Below, in pieces: positions 5,220 through 6,795 of a stretch of DNA of 6,795 nt. The first letter of the stretch is position 1. The number at the start of each line of letters is the position of its first letter. Below the pieces are notes generated by a model. The model searched no databases. It was not told where the DNA came from and worked only from the letters and a program-made list of their open reading frames with translations. The DNA lies in contig JASLBU010000070.1 of assembly GCA_030146365.1 (NCBI GenBank), positions 1-6,795 on the forward strand, given 5' to 3'. The translations under genes and the position numbers were made by a program. Origin of the DNA: Candidatus Limnocylindria bacterium (GTDB lineage: Bacteria > Chloroflexota > Limnocylindria > QHBO01).

Positions 5220-6490
5220 GAACCGGCCTCCCGGGCCGAGGCGAGCAGGATGGCCGCCGCCCGCATGGCGTCCTCGTACACCCGATCGACCGAGTCCACG
5301 GTGAGCTGCGAGCTGAGCAGCTCCGGCTCCCCGTCCGTGTCCAGCCCCACGCGGCGCAGCAAGGCCGTCATCCCGTCGGCGTTGGTGGCGACCACCGCGT
5401 CGTCATCGCCACGATCGATGATGAACTCCGCGGCCCCGGTCTCGCCGTACGAGCGGAGGCGAACCGACAGCAGCTCGCCCGGCCTGACCTCCTCCGTCAC
5501 CACGGGCTCCACGTGGAGGTCCACCATCTCGTGCGGGCCCTCCAGGCGGAGCCGGAAGCCGCCGTCGACCAGCGCCTCGAGCGTCCGGTAGCGCTTCCAC
5601 CCCAGGCGGGTGGCGATCCAGCCGGCGTAGAGCAGCGTCTGGGCCATCGGGGCGGCGACGCCGGGCGCGATCTCGTCCTCCTCGTCCTGGCGCGGAGTGG
5701 CGGAGGTCGAGACGGCGTACCGGATCCGCAGCCCGCTGAGGTTCGGAAGGTAGCGGCGGAAGCGCGGCGCATCGAAGAACTGGGCGGTCAGCTCCTGCCA
5801 CCAGGCCAGCCGCTGCCAGCTCAGGTCGCCCACGCCGCTCCGCCGGCGAAGGGTGGACAGGCGGCGCAGACCGCTCAGCAGGTCGGTGAAGTCCGACGAG
5901 TCCACGATGATCCGATCGGCAAGGTCCACGAGCTGGTCGAACACCGGGTCGGTGAAGGGTGGGTCCCCCGGCCACCACACGTGCGTCGGCAGGTCGTGAA
6001 TGAGCAGCGGGGCGACGATGCCGCTCAGGTGGTCGGCGGCCTCGCCGCGCACGGTGAGGACCACCTCCTCGTAGCAGACCCGGTCCCCTCCACCGGGCGC
6101 GTCGTGGCAATGGGTGCTGATCCGGGCGTCCAGGGGATGGTCGGCTGCCCGCTGCTCCGGCACCAGGACGATCGCTCGGGACGGGTGACGCACCCCGAGG
6201 CCCATCAGCGTCCGGACGACCCGGTCCGCGGCCAGGGAGTCGACGACCGTCACGATGAGGTTGAGGACCGACGCTCGTGAGTGCGGCAGCCCCTTCTCCG
6301 GAACGAGCGCATCCCCGCCGTCGAGGTTCTGGGGCACGTCCCACAGCGACGAAAGGTGCCCCGCGATGGCATGGACCGAGGTGTTCGGCTGCTCCCACAG
6401 CGGGGTGGCGAGGCTCTCCGCCTCCCCAAAGCGCATGAGCCGCCGATGGACCGCGTGCTCCTCCCGCGCCGACGGCTGCGGGTCCGTCAT
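5216..6490 (-). CDS. opcA: Glucose-6-phosphate dehydrogenase assembly protein OpcA
   Basis: OpcA is required in cyanobacteria and found in actinobacteria for assembly and activation of glucose-6-phosphate dehydrogenase; it has no known catalytic activity of its own. The 424 residues resemble the longer cyanobacterial-type forms more than the roughly 300-residue actinobacterial ones. Recognisable features are VLNLIVTVVDSLAADRV (75-91), HPSRAIVLVP (102-111), EVVLTVRGEAADHLSGIVAPLL (142-163), the family hallmark THVWWPGDPPF (169-179), GDLSWQRLAWWQELTAQFFD (221-240) and GWIATRLGW (290-298), followed by a beta-rich C-terminal domain (about 310-424). The ATG at 6490 overlaps the zwf stop as ATGA, and the reading frame upstream to 6628 is out-of-frame zwf, so it was excluded. 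No clear Shine-Dalgarno is visible, so initiation probably depends on coupling to zwf. The placement between zwf and pgl is the classical arrangement. Confidence 0.93.
   Translation of the reverse strand: MTDPQPSAREEHAVHRRLMRFGEAESLATPLWEQPNTSVHAIAGHLSSLWDVPQNLDGGDALVPEKGLPHSRASVLNLIVTVVDSLAADRVVRTLMGLGVRHPSRAIVLVPEQRAADHPLDARISTHCHDAPGGGDRVCYEEVVLTVRGEAADHLSGIVAPLLIHDLPTHVWWPGDPPFTDPVFDQLVDLADRIIVDSSDFTDLLSGLRRLSTLRRRSGVGDLSWQRLAWWQELTAQFFDAPRFRRYLPNLSGLRIRYAVSTSATPRQDEEDEIAPGVAAPMAQTLLYAGWIATRLGWKRYRTLEALVDGGFRLRLEGPHEMVDLHVEPVVTEEVRPGELLSVRLRSYGETGAAEFIIDRGDDDAVVATNADGMTALLRRVGLDTDGEPELLSSQLTVDSVDRVYEDAMRAAAILLASAREAGS
5227..5232 (-). promoter_or_regulatory. Ribosome binding site deciding the GTG start of pgl
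   Basis: GGGAGG on the minus strand lies inside the end of opcA, seven bases from the GTG at 5219. This is the ideal spacing and supports the non-ATG start. It allows pgl to be initiated independently or by ribosomes ending opcA. Confidence 0.75.
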
Positions 6491-6795
6491 GGCCGTCGCC
6501 AGGCTCGACCGTCGCGGCCGAGAAGCTCGTCGGCGGCAGGCGGGCCCCACGTACCCGCGGCGTAGAAGTGGAGCGGGCCACCCTGGCCGCGCTGCCAGGC
6601 GTCCAGCACCGGCTGAAGAATGGCCCACGCGCGTTCGACCTCGTCGTCGCGGGTGAAGAGGCTGGCGTCGCCGACCATCGCGTCGAGCAGGAGGGTCTCG
6701 TACGCGTCGGGGGAGTCGACCGCGAAGCTGGACCCGTACCGGAAGTCCATGTTCACGTTGCGAATGTGCAGGCCCTGCCCCGGCACCTTGGCGCC
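6487..6795 (-). CDS. zwf: Glucose-6-phosphate dehydrogenase, C-terminal part
   Basis: Only the last 102 residues are present; the gene runs off the right edge. The enzyme oxidises glucose 6-phosphate to 6-phosphogluconolactone with NADP(+) (some bacterial forms also use NAD(+)) and commits carbon to the oxidative pentose phosphate pathway. The visible part has AKVPGQGLHIRNVNMDFRYG near its beginning (residues 2-21 of the fragment), then DAYETLLLDAMVGDASLFTRDDEVERAW and the ending YAAGTWGPPAADELLGRDGRAW, all typical of the Zwf C-terminal domain. The substrate and NADP-binding half lies outside, so cofactor preference cannot be read. The stop overlaps the opcA start. Confidence 0.94.
   Translation of the reverse strand, partial: GAKVPGQGLHIRNVNMDFRYGSSFAVDSPDAYETLLLDAMVGDASLFTRDDEVERAWAILQPVLDAWQRGQGGPLHFYAAGTWGPPAADELLGRDGRAWRRP

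Larger units (their letters stand above)
1450..6795 (-). other. Translationally coupled operon zwf-opcA-pgl to receiver-like gene
   Basis: Nine consecutive minus-strand genes have no internal room for a promoter outside coding sequence. Four-base start/stop overlaps occur at 6487-6490 (ATGA), 5216-5219 (GTGA), 4485-4488 (ATGA), 3255-3258 (ATGA) and 1779-1782 (ATGA). The remaining gaps are 3 bases (3850-3852), 4 bases (3576-3579) and 16 bases (2283-2298). The promoter must lie beyond the right edge, upstream of zwf or earlier. Internal promoters inside coding sequence cannot be excluded. Confidence 0.85.

Noticed and set aside
5403..6581. Minus-strand open frame of 392 codons overlapping opcA in another frame
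   Set aside because: The translation is dominated by Arg, Gly, Ala and Pro with no domain; it is a frame-shifted shadow of opcA.
1..6795. Defence, toxin-antitoxin, phage, IS or tRNA signals
   Set aside because: No transposase, integrase, inverted terminal repeats, tRNA cloverleaf or toxin-antitoxin-like pair could be supported; all strands are filled by housekeeping-type genes.

Overview
This is a GC-rich (by eye roughly two-thirds GC), gene-dense bacterial chromosomal segment with almost no non-coding DNA. There is one plus-strand gene on the left and a nine-gene minus-strand run that enters from the right edge. The presence of opcA (known from Actinomycetota, Cyanobacteria and Chloroflexota), a short monofunctional proline dehydrogenase, a CysRS with HIGN/KMAKS signatures and the high GC together suggest a Chloroflexota bacterium (Limnocylindria-like) or possibly a deep actinobacterial relative. 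This placement is an inference and is not secure.

Layout. Positions 6-1418 (+) hold cysS, cysteinyl-tRNA synthetase. Positions 1419-1449 are a 31-base convergent gap filled by a perfect-looking GC-rich hairpin, probably a shared terminator. From 6795 down to 1450 (-) the order of transcription is: zwf (3' end only), opcA, pgl, a 211-residue four-helix membrane protein, an 89-residue two-helix membrane protein, a 106-residue cysteine-free thioredoxin-fold protein, proline dehydrogenase, a 167-residue unknown protein with a His-rich NGH repeat, and a 110-residue receiver-like protein. Five of the eight junctions are 4-base ATGA/GTGA overlaps and the others are gaps of 3, 4 and 16 bases. This is strong evidence for one translationally coupled operon whose promoter lies outside the window.

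How the genes fit together. zwf, opcA and pgl encode the oxidative entry of the pentose phosphate pathway: glucose-6-phosphate dehydrogenase, its assembly/activation factor, and 6-phosphogluconolactonase. The downstream part couples this NADPH-producing module to proline oxidation and to four or five small proteins of unknown function. A redox or stress theme is plausible, but only the enzyme calls are secure.

No tRNA, rRNA, CRISPR, mobile element, attachment site, origin or recognisable defence system was found. The best candidates for undescribed biology are the small proteins in the operon tail: the NGH-repeat protein with its coupled receiver-like partner, and the cysteine-less thioredoxin-fold protein placed directly before proline dehydrogenase.
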